Notes: generated from the sequence alone by a model not told the origin. A stretch of 57,771 nt of DNA from Polyangiaceae bacterium (GCA_023150915.1 JAKLKA010000032.1:1-57771); one strand, 5' to 3'; positions 24,359 to 35,956 are shown, counted from the first letter of the stretch. Translations and numbers: made by a program.

Positions 24359-25987
24359 ATGACCATGGTCCACGGCGGGCGCCTCGTCGCCCAGGCGCTC
24401 AAGCGGCACGGCATCGATCACGTCTTCACGCTCTGCGGCGGTCACATTCAGGCGATCTACGACGGCTGCCTCGACGAAGGCATCCGCGTGGTCGACACCC
24501 GCCACGAGCAGACCTCGGGGCACTGCGCCGACGGCTACGCCCGAGTCACCGGCAAGCCCGGCGTGTGCCTGGTCACCGCGGGGCCCGGCATCACCGACGT
24601 GGTGACCGCCGTCGCCAACGCGCAGCGCGCCGGCGTCCCGATGATCTGCATCGGCGGGGCTGGCCCCAAGGCGCTGTGCGACATGGGGTCGCTGCAGGAC
24701 ATGGACTCGGTCACCCTGATGCGCCCCATCTCCAAGTGGAGCGTTCAGGTCCCCGAGATCCGGCGGGTGAAGGAGTACATCGACAGCGCGTTCCGCATCG
24801 CGCAGTCGAACCTGCCGGGCCCGGTCTACCTCGAGATGCCGCTCGATCTGCTCATGAACTGGCACGAGGACGAGGACCCGATCACCGCCCCCATGCCCCC
24901 GCCACGCCCGAGCGGCGACCCCCAGAGCATCGAGCGCGCGGTCGCCCTCTTGAAGCAGGCCGAGCGTCCCAGCTTCATCATCGGCGCCCAGCTCCGCTGG
25001 TCGGAAGATCGGGAGATCGTCCGCCGCTTCGCCGACAAGGTGCGGGCTCCGTTCTTCTTGAACGGAATGGCGCGCGGCGCCCTGCCCCATGCCCACGAGT
25101 GCTCGTTCACTCGCTCGCGCAAGCAGGCTCTTGCCGAGAGCGACCTGATCTTCGTGTTCGGCACCCCCTTCGACTTCCGGGTCGACTACGGCCGCCCCGG
25201 CACCTGGAATCCGGCGGCGAAGATCGTCCAGGTCGACCTGGACGGCGCAGAGCTCGGGCGCAACCGCGCCATCGACGTCGGCATCCACGGGGACAGTGGA
25301 CTGGTGCTCGCCCAGCTGCTCGACGCCGTCGGCCAGAAAGAGGTGCCGGCTTGGCTCAGCGGGCTGCGCGCCGCCGAGGACAAACGCCGCGGGAAGATGA
25401 AGGCAGAGATCGAGAGCGACTCCGATCCGCCGAACCCGCTGCGGGTCTGTCACGAAGTGGGCAAGCGGCTCGGCAAGCGCGACGTGGTGATCGGTGACGG
25501 CGGCGACTTCGTGGCAACCGCCGCCTACGTGATCCCGCTCGAGTGGCCCCAGCTCTGGATGGACCCGGGTCCCCTCGGCACGCTGGGCATTGGGCCGGGC
25601 TACGCCATGGCAGCAGCCCTGGCACGCCCCGACGCGCGCACCGTGATCATGTACGGCGACGGCTCGTTCGGGCTCAACGGCATGGAGTTCGAGGCCATGG
25701 CCCGCCAGAAGCTGCCGGTGGTCGCAGTGATCGGCAACGACGCCAGCTGGACCCAGATCCGGCGCGGCCAGGTGGCGATGTACGGCGAGGAGCGCGCGAT
25801 CGCCACCAAGCTCGAGTACACGCGCTACGACCAGGTGGTCGAGGCACTGGGCGGAAGAGGCTTCTGGGTCGAGCGCAGCGCCGATCTGGGCCCGGCCCTC
25901 GACGCGGCTTTCGCCGCCGGCGTGCCCGCGTGCGTCAACGTGAAGATCGCCGGGAGCGACTTCCGCAAAGACGCCATCAGCGTGTGA
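24359..25987 (+). CDS. Thiamine-diphosphate enzyme, acetolactate synthase-like
   Basis: 542-residue ThDP-dependent enzyme of the acetohydroxyacid synthase / 2-hydroxyacyl-CoA lyase / oxalyl-CoA decarboxylase group. The catalytic Glu is in RHEQTSGHCADGYAR (about residue 50), a central dehydrogenase-like domain follows (IFVFGTPFDFRVDYGRPG), and the ThDP-binding motif begins GDGSFGLNGMEFEAM near 434 and ends with IGND. No small regulatory subunit or other branched-chain amino-acid gene is adjacent, so a lyase or decarboxylase role is as likely as acetolactate synthesis. Two ATGs (24359, 24365) could start it. The 3' end overlaps the convergent lipoprotein by 11 bp. Confidence 0.88.
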   Translation: MTMVHGGRLVAQALKRHGIDHVFTLCGGHIQAIYDGCLDEGIRVVDTRHEQTSGHCADGYARVTGKPGVCLVTAGPGITDVVTAVANAQRAGVPMICIGGAGPKALCDMGSLQDMDSVTLMRPISKWSVQVPEIRRVKEYIDSAFRIAQSNLPGPVYLEMPLDLLMNWHEDEDPITAPMPPPRPSGDPQSIERAVALLKQAERPSFIIGAQLRWSEDREIVRRFADKVRAPFFLNGMARGALPHAHECSFTRSRKQALAESDLIFVFGTPFDFRVDYGRPGTWNPAAKIVQVDLDGAELGRNRAIDVGIHGDSGLVLAQLLDAVGQKEVPAWLSGLRAAEDKRRGKMKAEIESDSDPPNPLRVCHEVGKRLGKRDVVIGDGGDFVATAAYVIPLEWPQLWMDPGPLGTLGIGPGYAMAAALARPDARTVIMYGDGSFGLNGMEFEAMARQKLPVVAVIGNDASWTQIRRGQVAMYGEERAIATKLEYTRYDQVVEALGGRGFWVERSADLGPALDAAFAAGVPACVNVKIAGSDFRKDAISV

Positions 25988-26771
25988 CGATCTCCAGGTC
26001 GAAGCGATTGCCCCCGAACTGCTCGACCGGCTCGTAGAGCGGCGGCGCGATGTCGTACGCGCCGCTCGAGTAACCCGGGCTTCCGAGATCGGACCAACGA
26101 AACGCCTGGTCCAGGTTCACCCGCAGCGAAAGCGTCCCGGTGGCGCCGGCGGGCACCTGCAGGTCGATCGGGAAGTACACGGCCCAGCGTCCGCTCTCGT
26201 CGAACGCTTCGGCCTCGGCCGTGCTCGAGTGCTTGGGAACGGGGAAGGCGCCCTCCCACGACCGGTCGGCGCCCGCCCCGACGAAGACGTGGCGGAAGTG
26301 CCCCTGCTTCAGCGTCTGGCCGTCGACCTGCGCCGCGTCGCTGGTGGCCATCAGCGCACGAAGCCGGCCCGGCGTCGCGGTCGAGGCCTGGTGGAGCGTC
26401 GCATCGACCTCGAAGCGCGACCAGTCCTGGACGAGACGCGCCTTCACGTAGTGCCCCGGTCGGACCTGGGACGGACCGATGATCGCGAGGGTGGTCGGCT
26501 GGGCGTCGGTGTAGCTCACGCTCACGTTCGCTGGCGACGCGTCCAGCACGGTCCAGACGCCGCCGGCGTCGTCGATCAGCTCCAGCGAGCGCACGCCCGC
26601 GCTGACCTCCCGGGCCGTCTGACCGGTGAGACCGTCTTGGTGCGGATAAGCGTCGTACGCTCCGACCATGCTGACCCGCAGCTCCGTTGCGGGGCTGGTC
26701 GCCTCCCCGTCCGAGCCACCGCAGCCACTCACCAACGCCAAGAGACCCACCACGCAACCCAGCTTCCACAT
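25977..26771 (-). CDS. Lipoprotein of unknown function
   Basis: 264-residue predicted lipoprotein. ATG 26771 gives a compact signal peptide MWKLGCVVGLLALVSGC with lipobox VSGC; the longer in-frame start would add 16 residues ahead of it. The mature part shows alternating strands in its middle (YVKARLVQDWSRFEVDATL) and carries no family motif I recognise. The 3' end overlaps the ThDP enzyme gene by 11 bp. The 363 bp upstream, to the RRM gene, hold the RRM promoter and leader and nothing else seen. Confidence 0.75.
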   Translation of the reverse strand: MWKLGCVVGLLALVSGCGGSDGEATSPATELRVSMVGAYDAYPHQDGLTGQTAREVSAGVRSLELIDDAGGVWTVLDASPANVSVSYTDAQPTTLAIIGPSQVRPGHYVKARLVQDWSRFEVDATLHQASTATPGRLRALMATSDAAQVDGQTLKQGHFRHVFVGAGADRSWEGAFPVPKHSSTAEAEAFDESGRWAVYFPIDLQVPAGATGTLSLRVNLDQAFRWSDLGSPGYSSGAYDIAPPLYEPVEQFGGNRFDLEIVTR

Positions 26772-26912
26772 CGCGGGACCCCGAGAGCACGGACCATGCC
26801 ACGGGCCCGGGTGCGGCATCCTGCGGTTCGACGCGCGGAACGTGATCTTCGGTTCTCGGCCGCTCCACGCCGTGCGTTCACACGCCGATTACCGCAGGAA
26901 AGGCCAGTTTCG

Positions 26913-26941
26913 TTGCGTGTGTGGAGAAACGCGGCTACGGT
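26913..26941 (+). promoter_or_regulatory. Candidate promoter for the RRM operon
   Basis: TTGCGT at 26913-26918 and TACGGT at 26936-26941 are separated by 17 bp. Transcription from here would give a leader of roughly 185 nt before the RRM start codon, similar in length to leaders of cold-inducible mRNAs. Both boxes depart from consensus, so this is tentative. Confidence 0.3.
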
Positions 26942-27062
26942 CCGCGCCGTCACAGCGTTTTCGGTCCCGCCTGCCTGCCTCTCGTCCCTGAGATCGCGGA
27001 AAGTCGATTCCCCGACAGCGATCCTGTGGTGGCAGCAACCGCTGCCTCCGGCGTCTCAGGGT

Positions 27063-27116
27063 GCGGTTTTCCTGGTTCGTCGGCCACGAGCGCGACCCCC
27101 GCGCGAAAAAAACCGC
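27063..27116 (+). promoter_or_regulatory. Long stem in the RRM mRNA leader
   Basis: GCGGTTTT (27063-27070) and AAAACCGC (27109-27116) are perfect inverted repeats. The 38-nt loop contains a second perfect stem GCGCG/CGCGC. The structure ends 6 nt before the GAGG ribosome binding site and 18 nt before the ATG, so it could control translation, for example with temperature. Confidence 0.4.
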
Positions 27117-27134
27117 GAATCAGAGGACAAGCAG

Positions 27135-27463
<329 letters not shown>

Positions 27464-27464
<1 letters not shown>

Positions 27465-27796
27465 TGACCGAACCCCGCGATCGCGGCGGCGCGGCGAGCG
27501 CTGCGCCGCCGCCCGCGGACCCCGATGGGCCGAGGCTGCGCGATGCCGTCGATCGAGAGGTCGACGCCATCGGGCGAGCCTGGGCCGACAGCGCCATTGC
27601 CGCGTTTCGGAGCGAAGGACGCTCGATCACCGGCGGTTGGCCTGGAACCATGAGTGAGGCCCGCGCCCGCGTGAGCGGTTGCGGTCGTGGCGCGAGTCGG
27701 CGAGCAGAGCCGGATCGCGAAGCCTTGGCGCGGCGCGCCTACGTGGTAGCAAAGGCCACGTGGCTCCGGCGGACCGCGCCGGACGGCGATGATTGA
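27464..27796 (+). CDS. Small hypothetical protein in the RRM operon
   Basis: 110-residue protein starting within the RRM stop codon (TGATG), so it is translated with the RRM gene if real. It is rich in Arg, Ala, Asp and Pro, with an amphipathic central helix (RLRDAVDREVDAIGRAWADS). No domain or signal peptide is seen. The overlap with the RRM gene and the absence of another ORF here favour a real gene, but the composition is also what random GC-rich sequence gives. Confidence 0.5.
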
Positions 27797-27810
27797 AGAC
27801 GGAGGCTGCG

Positions 27811-28005
27811 ATGGCTGGAAACCCGAGCGCAAAGAAGCGGCAGAAGGAAGCCGCACGACGCGAGCACCAGAAAGACAAGGCGGAACGACGCGAGCAACGC
27901 AAGGCCGAGAAGGGCCCGCGCGGAGACGCGAGCGGTGAGGACCCGGACTTGGCCGGGATCATCCCCGGGCCACAGCCGTTGCCGCCCTCGGACGACCCCG
28001 CTTGA
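27811..28005 (+). CDS. Small, highly charged hypothetical protein
   Basis: 64-residue protein, start ATG 27811, preceded by GGAGG 5 bp upstream; an in-frame TTG at 27793 is less likely. The first 40 residues are almost entirely charged (AKKRQKEAARREHQKDKAER), predicted as one long basic helix, followed by an acidic, Pro-rich tail. It resembles small basic proteins seen in other myxobacteria; nucleic-acid or ribosome binding is plausible but unproven. Third gene of the RRM cluster. Confidence 0.6.
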   Translation: MAGNPSAKKRQKEAARREHQKDKAERREQRKAEKGPRGDASGEDPDLAGIIPGPQPLPPSDDPA

Positions 28006-28008
28006 GGC

Positions 28009-29391
<1,383 letters not shown>

Positions 29392-29438
29392 GGCCGGGAA
29401 GGGACCTCCGCGCCCATCGCGCGTCAAGTCGGATGAGA

Positions 29439-30599
29439 TCACTGCACGAGCGTCAACTCGAGCATCAGGTCGACCTCTTCGGTACCACGCACCACGCGGA
29501 CCTTGACCTTGTCGCCGGGCTTCTTGCCGTCGAGCGCGTTGTACAGGTCGTCGTAGCTCTTGACCCGCGCCTCGCCGACCTTGACGATCACGTCCCCCAG
29601 GGTGATCCCCTCTTCGTTCTGCGTGAGGCCACGGAGCCCGGACTTCTCGGCAGGTGTGCCCGGAAGGACCTCGAGCACGACCACGCCAGCAATGCGATAG
29701 CGGCGCTCGAGCCGCTGCATGGGGTCGATACGGATGCCAAATCCCACTTGGTCCACCTTACCCTTTGCCACCAGCTCCGGCACGATGCGCCGGATGGTCT
29801 CGACCGGGACCGCGAAGCCGATGCCGGCCCACGCCCCGCTCTTGGAGAAGATCATGGTGTTCATGCCGATCAAGAAGCCGCGGCTGTCGAGCAGCGGCCC
29901 GCCGGAGTTGCCCGGGTTGATCGCGGCATCGGTCTGGATCATGTCGCGGATGCTGACCCCGCCGGCGCCGTCCACCGTGCGGCCGAGGGCGCTGACCACC
30001 CCGGTGGTCAGGGTGTGATCGAGACCGAAGGGGTTGCCGATCGCGATGACCTTCTGCCCCACGTCGAGCCGATCGCTGCTCGGCGGCAAGCTGATGGCCC
30101 GCAAGACGTCTCGCGGCGCATCGATCTTCAGCACCGAGATGTCCTTGCGTGGCTCGCTGCCGACGACCCGCGCCGGATAGGCCTTCTGGTTCTGGAGCGT
30201 GACCGTCAGCGCGCGGGCGTCGCGCACCACGTGAAAATTCGTCACCACGTGACCCTTGTCGTCCCACAAGAAGCCGGTGCCGGCGCCGGACGGCACCTCC
30301 ATGGCCTTGCCCTGAAGCCAGTCCACGACCACCTGCTTCTGCGTGACGAACACCACGCTCGGCGCAGCGCGCTGGAACACCTCGATGGTGTTCCGCTCGT
30401 CCTCGATCTTCCCCTCTTTCGACACCGGTGTCACCGGCGGGGGCATGCCCAGCGTCGGCGGCGGCTTCACGCTGGCGGTCGCGCTCGGTGGCGGCGGCGC
30501 GGGCCCCACCGGCGGCCGTGCGGGTTCGCGGTGACACGCCCCGAGCGCAACGAGCGCGAGCACCCAGATCACGAATCGCCGTGGCGCCACGACCCTCAC
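29439..30599 (-). CDS. HtrA/DegP-like serine protease lipoprotein with PDZ domain
   Basis: 386-residue periplasmic protease anchored as a lipoprotein (signal peptide ending LGAC, Cys22). After a Pro-rich linker comes the trypsin-like domain with catalytic triad His123 (TNFHVV), Asp153 (KDISVLKID) and Ser232 (GNSGGPLL), then one C-terminal PDZ domain (GVVVLEVLPGTPAEKSGLRG). It would degrade or refold misfolded envelope proteins. The GTG start overlaps the stop of the sigma-54 activator by GTGA, so the two are translationally coupled. Confidence 0.92.
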   Translation of the reverse strand: MRVVAPRRFVIWVLALVALGACHREPARPPVGPAPPPPSATASVKPPPTLGMPPPVTPVSKEGKIEDERNTIEVFQRAAPSVVFVTQKQVVVDWLQGKAMEVPSGAGTGFLWDDKGHVVTNFHVVRDARALTVTLQNQKAYPARVVGSEPRKDISVLKIDAPRDVLRAISLPPSSDRLDVGQKVIAIGNPFGLDHTLTTGVVSALGRTVDGAGGVSIRDMIQTDAAINPGNSGGPLLDSRGFLIGMNTMIFSKSGAWAGIGFAVPVETIRRIVPELVAKGKVDQVGFGIRIDPMQRLERRYRIAGVVVLEVLPGTPAEKSGLRGLTQNEEGITLGDVIVKVGEARVKSYDDLYNALDGKKPGDKVKVRVVRGTEEVDLMLELTLVQ

Positions 30600-32452
30600 T
30601 CCTTCTCGACCGGTGTACCGCCGGCGCCGCTGGGCATCGGGTTCTGCTCTTTCTCGAGATAGCGAAAGATGGTGCGCGGGTCCACGCCCAGGTCCCGCGC
30701 GGTCTGCGTGCGGTTGCCGTTGTTGCGCTCGAGCACCTCGAGCACGTAGCGCCGCTGGAAGTCCTCTTTCGCCTTCTCGAGCGGCACGATGGCCTCCATC
30801 GCCTCGGGACCGAGATCCATGTCCTCGGGGCCGAGCAGCGACTTGTCGCACAGCACCAGCGCCTTCTTGATGCGGTTCTCGAGCTGCCGAATGTTGCCGG
30901 GCCAGGTGTAGCGCTTGATGGCCGCCAGGGCCTGGGGTGAATAGCCGCGCACCGGGCTCTTGAGCTCGTCGGCGTATTTGCTGAGCAGCGCCTTGGCGAT
31001 GATGAAGATGTCGTCGGCGCGCTCGCGCAACGGCGGCAGCCAGATGTTCACCACGTTGAGCCGATAGTAGAGGTCCTCGCGGAACTCCCCGGTCTTGATC
31101 ATCTCTTCCAGGTTGCGGTTGGTCGCGGCGATGATGCGGATGTCGCACTTCTCGGGCCGGCTGTCGCCCACGCGGAACACCACGCGCTCTTGAATTGCGC
31201 GCAAGAGCTTGACCTGCAGCTGCAGCGTGAGCTCACCCACCTCGTCCAGGAAGAGCGTCCCGGCGTCGGCCTGCTGGAACTTGCCCGGCCGGCTGGCCAC
31301 CGCCCCCGTGAAGGCGCCCTTCACGTGGCCGAACATCTCGCTCTCCATCAGGTTCTCGGGGATGGCCCCGCAGTTGACCGTGATGAACGGCCCCTTCTCG
31401 CGGTTGCTGCGACGATGAAGCTCTCGGGCGATCAGCTCTTTGCCGGTGCCCGTCTCGCCGGTGATCATCACGCTGATGTCGGTGGCTGCCACTTTTTGCA
31501 GCTTGCGAAACACCTCCATCATGCTGGCGCAGCTGCCGATGATCTCGCCGAAGCGTTTGTCGTGCAGCTCGGTCTTCAGCTTCTCTTTGTCCGCGCGCAG
31601 CGCGCTGACCAGCATGGCGTTCTGCAAGATCAGCGACGCCTGTGAGCCGAACACGTTGAGCAGGTCGAGCTGGGTGCGGTCGAACAGGTGCTTGATCTCG
31701 TCGTTGCCCACATAGAGCGCGCCGATCACCTCACCCTGGGCCAGAAGCGGCACGCACATGACGCTGGACAACCGCAGAGCGATCACGCTCTCGCTCTTGC
31801 CGAAGGTGGTGTCGGTCAGCGCGTCGCTGACGATCACCGGACGTTTGCTCTCGATCACCTGGCGCACGATGCTGTCGCTGATGGCGCCAGACGGGTCCTG
31901 AATGGCCTCGCGCTGCACGTTCCGGCTGGCACGCACGGTGGGGTGCCGATCACCCGCGTCACCCGGCTCGACCAAGAGCACGATGCCGCGCGACGCCCCG
32001 GTCAGCTCGATCACGTCGTCGAGCAGGGTCTCGAGCAGGTCGTCCACCGAGCGCGAGGTCATCAGCCGCTCGCTGAACGACTGCAAGCGCCTGAGGCCCC
32101 GAAGCTCGTTCGAGGCCCCACCGCCCGCTTCGTGCTCGTCGGCCACCGCGGGCGCCGAGAGCTCGCTGAACATGCTGAAGCCGAGCTGCGCCCGCCCCAG
32201 CGTCAGGCGGTCACCGTTGACCAACCGGGCGCGGCGCTTCTTCTTGCCGTTGATCAGGATCTCGGCGGTGCGGTCGATTTCTTCCAGCTGGAAATCACGC
32301 CCGTCGAACACGATTTGGGCATGGTGCTCGGCCGCGCTCGGGTCCGGCAACCGGACGTCGTTGTCCAGCGCGCGGCCCAGGGTGGTGACCGGTTTGTGGA
32401 TGGGCGTGAGCACCGGCGCGCCGTCGGACGGGTAGTAGCGAACCAGGGCCAT
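30596..32452 (-). CDS. Sigma-54-dependent activator with FHA and GAF domains
   Basis: 618-residue NtrC-family transcription activator. Domains in order: FHA (about 24-95, TLGRALDNDVRLPDPSAAEH), GAF (about 125-290), AAA+ sigma-54 interaction domain (Walker A GETGTGKE, the GAFTGA loop, Walker B GTLFLDEVGEL, arginine region REDLYYRLNVV) and a Fis-type helix-turn-helix (about 575-605, NRTQTARDLGVDPRTIFRYL). The FHA domain suggests activation by a Ser/Thr-kinase phosphoprotein, a pattern typical of myxobacteria. It is first in an operon with HtrA and Cbs. No sigma-54 promoter was found by eye upstream. Confidence 0.95.
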   Translation of the reverse strand: MALVRYYPSDGAPVLTPIHKPVTTLGRALDNDVRLPDPSAAEHHAQIVFDGRDFQLEEIDRTAEILINGKKKRRARLVNGDRLTLGRAQLGFSMFSELSAPAVADEHEAGGGASNELRGLRRLQSFSERLMTSRSVDDLLETLLDDVIELTGASRGIVLLVEPGDAGDRHPTVRASRNVQREAIQDPSGAISDSIVRQVIESKRPVIVSDALTDTTFGKSESVIALRLSSVMCVPLLAQGEVIGALYVGNDEIKHLFDRTQLDLLNVFGSQASLILQNAMLVSALRADKEKLKTELHDKRFGEIIGSCASMMEVFRKLQKVAATDISVMITGETGTGKELIARELHRRSNREKGPFITVNCGAIPENLMESEMFGHVKGAFTGAVASRPGKFQQADAGTLFLDEVGELTLQLQVKLLRAIQERVVFRVGDSRPEKCDIRIIAATNRNLEEMIKTGEFREDLYYRLNVVNIWLPPLRERADDIFIIAKALLSKYADELKSPVRGYSPQALAAIKRYTWPGNIRQLENRIKKALVLCDKSLLGPEDMDLGPEAMEAIVPLEKAKEDFQRRYVLEVLERNNGNRTQTARDLGVDPRTIFRYLEKEQNPMPSGAGGTPVEKE

Positions 32453-32585
32453 TTGCGGGACAGGCTAGAGCGAATCTCGCCGTGAGACGAGCTGAAGTTG
32501 ACGGCCCAGTCCAGACCGGCAGATTTCGTCCGGCAGCGTCGGCTCGGCGCGCCCAGCGACGTCCACGCGATCTCGCGACGGGCCG

Positions 32586-33743
32586 TCAGTAGAGCAGCCC
32601 GCCGACCGAAACCCCGGCGCCGCCGGGGATCGCCATCGGCCCCACGGTCGTGATGCTCGCGAAGCGGTTGCCCAGCGGCGCGTCGTCGCGCTTGCCGATC
32701 TCGTACTCGTCGATCTCACCGGACCCGAAGATCGCGCCGGCGGCGATGCCCAGCGTCGTGGCCGTGCCCATGAACAAGAAGCCACGCTTCGCCGGCGGCG
32801 AGTCCTCGCCGGCGTAGAACAAGAACACCGGCAGCGAGGCGGCCACGCCGATGCCGGCACCGGCCCACATCCACCCGACCTGCTCGTAGCTCGGGACGTA
32901 GATCGCGCTGGTCGCCGCGCCAGCAGCCAGCAAGATGTTGTAGCCGAGCAGGCCGCCGAGCGATGCGCTGTCGTTGGCGGCGCCCCAATCGGCGTCGGCC
33001 TCGGACCCGCCGTAGCCGAACATGGTGCCGATGGCCGAGCCCCACACCACGGCGCTCGAGGTCAGAAGCGAGCTCTTCGGTGATGGCTCGAGGTAATAGC
33101 CGGTGGCGAAGCCGGCCACGCCGCCCACCGTGGCGCCGAGCGTGGTGGCTCGCGCCAGCCCCTTGAAGCCCCAGGCCTCGCTCTCGTCGGTGGTGACGAA
33201 CTGGTAGCTCCAGATGCCGATGCCCTCGCCCGCGCCGATCACCAACCCCGAGGCAATGGCGGCGGGCATGCCGCGGTCCATCTCGGGGTCGTCGAGGAAG
33301 TACGCGCCCACGGGCGCGGCCACGCCGAGCAGGGCGGGTGGGATCAAGAAGATCCCGGGGTCGGAGATGCCCACCTCGGTGGAAAACCACACGCCGGTGC
33401 CGACGCCGTAGAGCGCCGCGGTGGTGTATAGCAGGCCCATCTCGACGTCGTCGCGCTTGTTCGACCGCTGCGCCGGGCCCGGCGGCTGCTGGCCGTAGCC
33501 CGGCTGACCGTACCCCGGCGGCTGGCCGTACCCCGGTTGCGGTTGTCCGTACCCCGGTTGCGGTTGCCCGTACCCCGGTTGCGGTTGCCCGTACCCCGGT
33601 TGCGGCTGCCCGTACCCGGGTTGCGGCTGCCCGTACCCCGGTTGCGGCTGCCCGTACCCCGGCTGTGGCCGGCCGTACTGCGCACCGGCGCTCGCCGAAA
33701 TCAGCGTGGCGGCCAGCGCGACGGCGGGCGCTCGGAGGAACAT
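32586..33743 (-). CDS. Exported protein with PGYGQPQ repeats and hydrophobic C-terminal domain
   Basis: 385 residues from ATG 33743 (GTG 33755 is possible). The signal peptide [21 protein letters not shown] is followed at once by a low-complexity stretch with six PGYGQPQ heptads and shorter variants, encoded by 21-bp tandem repeats. The remaining 300 residues are Gly/Ala-rich with many short hydrophobic segments separated by acidic turns, suggesting a membrane or outer-membrane domain. Similar uncharacterised proteins occur in myxobacteria. Function unknown. Confidence 0.72.
   Translation of the reverse strand: MFLRAPAVALAATLISASAGAQYGRPQPGYGQPQPGYGQPQPGYGQPQPGYGQPQPGYGQPQPGYGQPQPGYGQPPGYGQPGYGQQPPGPAQRSNKRDDVEMGLLYTTAALYGVGTGVWFSTEVGISDPGIFLIPPALLGVAAPVGAYFLDDPEMDRGMPAAIASGLVIGAGEGIGIWSYQFVTTDESEAWGFKGLARATTLGATVGGVAGFATGYYLEPSPKSSLLTSSAVVWGSAIGTMFGYGGSEADADWGAANDSASLGGLLGYNILLAAGAATSAIYVPSYEQVGWMWAGAGIGVAASLPVFLFYAGEDSPPAKRGFLFMGTATTLGIAAGAIFGSGEIDEYEIGKRDDAPLGNRFASITTVGPMAIPGGAGVSVGGLLY
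33528..33668 (-). repeat. 21-bp tandem repeat encoding PGYGQPQ
   Basis: CCGTACCCC recurs every 21 bp from about 33547 to 33653 on the plus strand with few substitutions (one copy has CCGTACCCGGG). This is a coding minisatellite within the exported protein and could change in copy number by slippage. Confidence 0.8.
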
Positions 33744-33820
33744 CTGCGCGCTCACGGTGGAAAGCTCATCCGACCGACCCGGTGGGGTCAAGTGTCCGAC
33801 GCACTTCGGCCTGGGTGCAT

Positions 33821-34834
33821 TCAGCCCCACTCGCGCTTGAGCGGCCGGGTCAGGACGTCCCGCACTGCCAAAAGTGGCTGCTTGCCCTCGTACAGCACGC
33901 GGTACACCTCGTTGCAGATGGGCAGCTCGACGTCGAGGGCTCGGGCCAGCTGGTAGGCGCTTTTCGCGGTCTTGACGCCCTCGGCCACATGACCGAGGCC
34001 CGCAAGCACGTCGTCGAGCGAACGGCCGCGCCCCATCTCGAAGCCCACGGTGCGGTTCCGGCTCAGCTCTCCGGTGCAGGTCAGTACCAGATCGCCCATG
34101 CCCGCGAGCCCGGCCAGCGTCAGGACGTTGCCGCTCTTGGCGATGGCAATGCGCGCTATCTCTGCCAGCCCTCGGGTGATCAGCGCGGCGCGGGTGTTGT
34201 GCCCGAACCCCAGGCCGTCGCATGCCCCCGCAGCGATGGCGATCACGTTCTTCAGCGCGCCGCCGACCTCGACGCCGACGGGGTCGTCACTGGAGTAGAC
34301 GCGGAACCGATCGGTGGCGAACCGCTGCTGGACCTCGACCGACCGGTCGTGGTCGAAACCTGCCACCACCACGTTGGTCGGGCTCCCCTGGGCGACCTCT
34401 TTCGCGAAGCTGGGGCCGGACAAGAACGTCGAGACTTGACGGGCCTCGGGGCCGAGCACGTCGACCAGGATCTCGCTCATCAGCATCAAGCTGTCGTTCT
34501 CGATGCCCTTGGTCGCGCTCACCAGCGGCACGCCGGGCGGCACATGGCTTCGCATGCGCACCAGCGTGGCGCGAAACGCGTCCGAGGGAACCACCAGCAC
34601 GATCATGCTGGCGCCGCCGGCGGCTTCGCCCAGGTCCGAGGTGACGGCCACCGAGCCTGGCAGGGCGAAGCCCGGGAAGAACGCACGGTTCTCGCGGTCC
34701 CGGCGCAGGGCATCGCAGTGCTCCTTCTGCCAGGTCCAGAGAACGACCTGCTCGCCCTTCTGCGCGAGCAAGATCGACAGCGCCGTGCCCCAAGCTCCGG
34801 CTCCGATGACCGCGACGTGGTCCGACTTCGCCAT
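33821..34834 (-). CDS. gpsA: NAD(P)-dependent glycerol-3-phosphate dehydrogenase
   Basis: 337-residue GpsA, which reduces dihydroxyacetone phosphate to sn-glycerol-3-phosphate for phospholipid synthesis. The Rossmann motif [12 protein letters not shown] is at the N-terminus; the catalytic region [13 protein letters not shown], the conserved [15 protein letters not shown] and [11 protein letters not shown] are all intact. Length is normal. ATG 34834 is used because the dinucleotide fold starts at once. It is divergent from the lipoprotein gene at 34880 with 45 bp between them. Confidence 0.96.
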   Translation of the reverse strand: MAKSDHVAVIGAGAWGTALSILLAQKGEQVVLWTWQKEHCDALRRDRENRAFFPGFALPGSVAVTSDLGEAAGGASMIVLVVPSDAFRATLVRMRSHVPPGVPLVSATKGIENDSLMLMSEILVDVLGPEARQVSTFLSGPSFAKEVAQGSPTNVVVAGFDHDRSVEVQQRFATDRFRVYSSDDPVGVEVGGALKNVIAIAAGACDGLGFGHNTRAALITRGLAEIARIAIAKSGNVLTLAGLAGMGDLVLTCTGELSRNRTVGFEMGRGRSLDDVLAGLGHVAEGVKTAKSAYQLARALDVELPICNEVYRVLYEGKQPLLAVRDVLTRPLKREWG

Positions 34835-34879
34835 GACGGGCGGGATACTACTCCGGCAAAGGTCGAGTATGCTCGCGCC

Positions 34880-35956
34880 ATGCGCCGCGCCCGGCTCTTC
34901 ATCCTCCTCTCCACCGCGCTCCTGGGCACCTCGGGGTGCCCCAAGAAAGAGACCCTCGGCGCGGCGTCGATGTCGGTCTTGGGCCCCGGGGTGATCAACA
35001 ACCCCAAGAACAAGTCGTTGCGCTTCGACATCCTGAAGTTCGGTTTGGAGCGCTTCTGCTTCGAGATGACGCGCCGCGGGGCACCGCTCAAGCTGTCCGA
35101 CGATCAGCCCGTGGCCGGTCGGTTCTTTGCCGACACCTGCAGCCAAACGGTGCTGGACGACGAGCACCGCAAGAGCATCATCGTGCAGTACACCGGCAAG
35201 GGCTACGGCTGGACCAACGTCACGGGTCGCATCGGATTCACCGCGGCCGGCTTGGTGGAATACGCGCCGGACTTCCAGCTACACGACAACGGGTCGATGT
35301 ACATCTACTTCCGCCCGCGCAAGATCGACTCGACCCAGTTCACCACGCTCATGGTCGAGAGCGGCGTCGCCCGGGGCGGCATGGGTCTGCTCAACGTGAA
35401 CCCCGACCAGATCGGCCGACAGATCGTCGACGGCCAATTGCAGCGCGGCTTCACGGTGATCCGCTACAACGACAAGGGCGAGACCGACTTCGCGCTGGGC
35501 TACGTGCCCAAGGGTCGCCGGCCGTTCAAGCCCTTCGTGGTGGACAGCGCCGACAAGGTCACACTGAGCAACGAGCGCACCGAGGTCCACACCGGCCAGA
35601 TGGACTTCATCGGTGGGTTCGAGCTCACCGACGGCGATCAGGCGCTCTACCTGACCGCGAGCATCGATGGCGCGGCGGGGGTGGACGCCTTCCTGGTACC
35701 GAAATTCCTGGGCGACCAGATGATCGAGCGCTACGTGAAGACCGCGGGCGCCGCCGGCTTGCCCCAGCCGCCGCTCCTCGACGAAGCCCTTGCCCAGGGC
35801 CAGGTCTGGAAGCGCTTCGTGCCCGCGCCGAAGGGGGTCTACTACCTGGTGATCGACAACTCGAATCAGGTGGGTCGCACCGCGCCGCAGGCCCAGGTCG
35901 GCGACGATCGCGCCGCGAAGGTGGACTACGTCGTCCAATCGGGTGAGCGCCCATGA
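34880..35956 (+). CDS. Lipoprotein of unknown function
   Basis: 358-residue predicted lipoprotein with signal peptide MRRARLFILLSTALLGTSGC (lipobox TSGC). The mature protein is soluble-looking with mixed strands and helices (FDILKFGLERFCFEMTRRG, YGWTNVTGRIGFTAAGL) and contains two cysteines besides the lipidated one. No domain recognised. It is read divergently from gpsA and followed 69 bp later by lepB in the same direction, so it may share a transcript with signal peptidase. Confidence 0.78.
   Translation: MRRARLFILLSTALLGTSGCPKKETLGAASMSVLGPGVINNPKNKSLRFDILKFGLERFCFEMTRRGAPLKLSDDQPVAGRFFADTCSQTVLDDEHRKSIIVQYTGKGYGWTNVTGRIGFTAAGLVEYAPDFQLHDNGSMYIYFRPRKIDSTQFTTLMVESGVARGGMGLLNVNPDQIGRQIVDGQLQRGFTVIRYNDKGETDFALGYVPKGRRPFKPFVVDSADKVTLSNERTEVHTGQMDFIGGFELTDGDQALYLTASIDGAAGVDAFLVPKFLGDQMIERYVKTAGAAGLPQPPLLDEALAQGQVWKRFVPAPKGVYYLVIDNSNQVGRTAPQAQVGDDRAAKVDYVVQSGERP

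Noticed and set aside
33528-33668. Regular 21-bp repeats considered as a CRISPR array.
   Set aside because: Repeats are directly abutting without unique spacers and encode peptide heptads in frame.
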